Source: Manis javanica
Taxonomy: Eukaryota; Chordata; Mammalia; Pholidota; Manidae
NCBI RefSeq assembly: GCF_040802235.1
Contig: NC_133167.1
Span: forward strand, 100,116,001 to 100,180,000
Length of the DNA: 64,000 nucleotides
Reading direction: 5' to 3'
Shown here: positions 62,206-64,000 of the stretch, piece by piece
How the letters are laid out: each line of letters opens with the position of its first letter
Position numbering within the stretch: the first letter of the stretch is position 1
Notes under the pieces: generated by a model
Told to the model about the DNA's origin: nothing
Seen by the model: the letters and a program-made list of their open reading frames with translations, nothing else
The model's database searches: none
Translations under genes and position numbers: made by a program

Positions 62206-62374
62206 TGTTTGAAACAATGAGCAGCTGTTAATATCCACTGGCTTCCAATGATGGCGCCTCCACACAGGTGTCTCTGGGTGGGTTCCGTGGTGTGCAAAGT
62301 TACCTGCCACGGCCACTCACCAGGAGCAGATCCTGTTCCTCCAACAATTCTAGGCTTGATTTTGGTTGTACACT
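62206..62374 (-). CDS. F11: F11 exon 11: activation site and catalytic His57 segment
   Basis: 169 bp, phase 1 to phase 2. Acceptor TTGTAG|AGTG at 62375-62376; donor AAACA|GTCAGT at 62204-62205. Translation starts ECTTKIKPR then IVGG, the Arg-Ile bond (human 369-370) cut by factor XIIa or thrombin to activate the zymogen. It continues [26 protein letters not shown] and ILTAAHCFK; the His of AAHC is catalytic His57 (human mature 413). The first Cys pairs with the exon 13 cysteine. The exon-exon joint yields FKQ before VESP where human has FYG before VESP, and the donor has C at +3. The upstream exon for the last apple repeat is not in the window, so the intron before exon 11 exceeds 1.6 kb. Confidence 0.96.
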
Positions 62375-62651
62375 CTACAACAGAAGGATTGCAATGAGTA
62401 GTTTCCTAAATCTCCATTTTCTGTTAGTTTTTTGTTCCTTCATGCACAAAGAGAAGAAAACTTTCACTTGAATCAATAATTCACAGTAAACTTGAAGAAA
62501 CTTTATAATCAAGTTGGCAAAGCAAAACATGCACAGAAAAATTGAGTGTGTGAGTCACCTTGTAATGACACGGCCCCAAAGGATGCCTCATCTGGTATCA
62601 CAGCGCAGTCTTATCATATGTCATATGATAACCCTATGATTCTTTTAAAAC

Positions 62652-62815
62652 AGTGGTTGTCAAGTGTGGCCCCCAGAGCAAGAACATCACCTGGGAATTT
62701 TTTAGAAATGCATACTGTTGAGCCTCCACTTTGGATCCAACGAAGCAGAAACTCTGATGGTGGAACCCAATAATCTGAGTTTTAATCAGCCCTGCTAACA
62801 TTCGGGAGCTACTGT
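62652..62815 (+). mobile_element. MER5A-like hAT remnant in F11 intron 10
   Basis: Begins CAGTGGTTGTCAAGTGTGG, continues CATCACCTGGGAATTTTTTAG and AGAAACTCTGATGG, then AATAATCTGAGTTTTAATCAG, in MER5A order. Antisense to F11. Confidence 0.8.
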
Positions 62816-63188
62816 TGCAAAGAAAAGCGCATCACCTTCCAGCCAGTTTTGCGGCCTCTGCCCAGTTCTTCCCTATCCTCTTCCACTTGGACTAACCAGT
62901 CCCATCTTTTCTGCTTCACCTGGGCTCCATCCAAGGCAGGGCTGCTCTTCTGTTTGTGGACTGCTTCTGCTCTTGGCCTTGTGACATTTTGGGGGTGTCT
63001 CAGCTCAACCCTTGATACTTGCCAAGGACTTTGATTCTTTCCTGTCTTGGTTGCCCTGAGCAGGACAGTCCATTCTATTTCTACTTCCTGGGATGCCAAA
63101 CCCACCCTCTTGGTTGGAGTGTCGGCCAAATCATCCCTGTATCCTAGATAGAGTGGGAGCAAGGTGTTTATAGACAAGTGTTCTAGAG

Positions 63189-63300
63189 TGGTGCTTCTCA
63201 TATTTTAGTGTGCATGAGTCACCAGGTTATCTTTTAAAATGCAGGTTCTTTCTGATTTGGTCTTAGGTGGGGCCTGAAATTCTTTCTAGCAAACTCTCTG
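63189..63300 (+). mobile_element. MER5A-like hAT remnant (5' part) in F11 intron 10
   Basis: GTGGTGCTTCTCATATTTTAG, TGTGCATGAGTCACCAGG and AAAATGCAGGTTCTTTCTG follow the MER5A start; the 3' part is lost. Confidence 0.7.
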
Positions 63301-64000
63301 GCGATGTCAATGTGCCACACCCAGACCACCCTTAGAATAGCAAGGCTCAGCAGATGAGGGAAGCCTTGTGTCCTCCGCTGAAGGTGGGGTGTGAAGTTAG
63401 CAGAAGAGTCACTAGTCAAAAGCCGAGTCCTCAATGGTCCAGTCACTAGTTTAAGGCATAAAACAATCCTTTTAGACTTTTTTCCTCAACAGGAAAACAA
63501 ATGTGTAATTCTGGGGCAGACTCCAAATTGAAAGAGAGGACAGGAAAAGGAGCCTTGAAGGAAACCCTAGCTGGCTGCAAGCATGATGTGTTTGCAAAAG
63601 CCGAAACAGGCTGGTCTGCTGAGAGAGCTCTCATTTGAGGGTAGATAAGGTGGAGATTAGCTTTAGAAGACCAATTCGAAGATTTTGACTATATTCTGCA
63701 ATTGCTGGGCAGCCCTTATAATTTACAAGCTGGAAAGACAAAGTTTAGGGAAATTAATAGATAAGCAGTAACTAATATATGTGTTATAAACAATTCAGTA
63801 AAGACCTTATTAGGGATGAATAATATGTCTTGATGTTCATTCTGTTTTGTTTCTCAGTTCAAACAAAATGCTGAAGATGTTAAGAAATGTTTCTTTTGAT
63901 GACAGTTATTCTGTTTCTTTGGAAAGTTGTTATATTGGAGACCAGAGATAGTGTAAGACATGCTCAGTTAGGTATTCCCTCCCATTTTAGGGTATTATTT

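Larger units (their letters stand above)
62375..64000 (-). other. F11: F11 intron 10 (partial) with MER5-like remnants
   Basis: Upstream of exon 11 in the F11 sense. No sequence encoding the end of the fourth apple domain is found up to base 64000, so this is intron. It contains two MER5-like hAT remnants listed separately. Open frames on both strands between 62809 and 63634 have no recognised domain. Confidence 0.8.

Noticed and set aside
62809-63201. A 130-codon minus-strand frame upstream of F11 exon 11
   Set aside because: It overlaps a MER5-like remnant, shows no F11 apple-domain similarity and lacks suitable splice borders.

Overview
The window is mammalian nuclear DNA: a mostly intergenic, interspersed-repeat landscape with one recognisable host gene at its right end. 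On the minus strand between about 59.3 and 62.4 kb lie five intact exons that encode the whole serine protease domain of coagulation factor XI (F11, exons 11-15 in human numbering), from the activation site to the stop codon. Splice sites, phases, catalytic residues and total length (247 codons before the stop) all agree with a working F11. The rest of F11 lies beyond base 64000. In human the neighbour downstream of F11 is a long gene-poor interval before MTNR1A and FAT1, which fits the emptiness of the remaining window.

Layout from left to right. Bases 1-3438 hold the 5' part of a gammaretrovirus-like (class I) endogenous retrovirus on the minus strand: LTR, a primer-binding site complementary to tRNA-Phe, a leader with a 62-bp tandem repeat and a splice donor, a nearly open gag, an in-frame UGA, then protease and the start of reverse transcriptase running off the window. 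Bases 3439-14400 are unique or ancient-repeat DNA with a MIR, an old L1 piece, an ERV1-type solo LTR near 9.0-9.5 kb and a plus-strand L1 ORF2 piece. Bases 14.4-17.0 kb are a 5'-truncated minus-strand L1 that still shows the reverse transcriptase FADD motif, next to an older L1 piece. From 17.7 to 48.3 kb I see no gene, only MIR, MER5-like, L2, L1 and LTR remnants, microsatellites and several possible regulatory stretches. A minus-strand solo LTR sits at 48.3-48.7 kb and a plus-strand L1 piece at 50.0-50.9 kb. F11 occupies the right end.

Organism: eutherian mammal. No Alu, rodent B1/B2, carnivore, ruminant, pig, horse or microbat-type tRNA SINE could be recognised in 64 kb, whereas L1 is well represented. 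That points away from primates, rodents, dog/cat, ruminants and horse and towards a SINE-poor, L1-rich lineage. Pangolin is my best guess, fruit bat an alternative; this is inference only.

The F11 exons act together: after splicing they give the light chain that activates factor IX in the intrinsic clotting pathway. The ERV and L1 copies are independent insertions. No CRISPR array, tRNA or rRNA gene, or bacterial-type system is present, and I found no convincing undescribed gene system. The items most worth a second look are the well-preserved tRNA-Phe ERV with its gag-UGA-pro arrangement and two zinc knuckles, the unusual F11 exon 11 donor, and a few unexplained repeat-like or regulatory-looking stretches.
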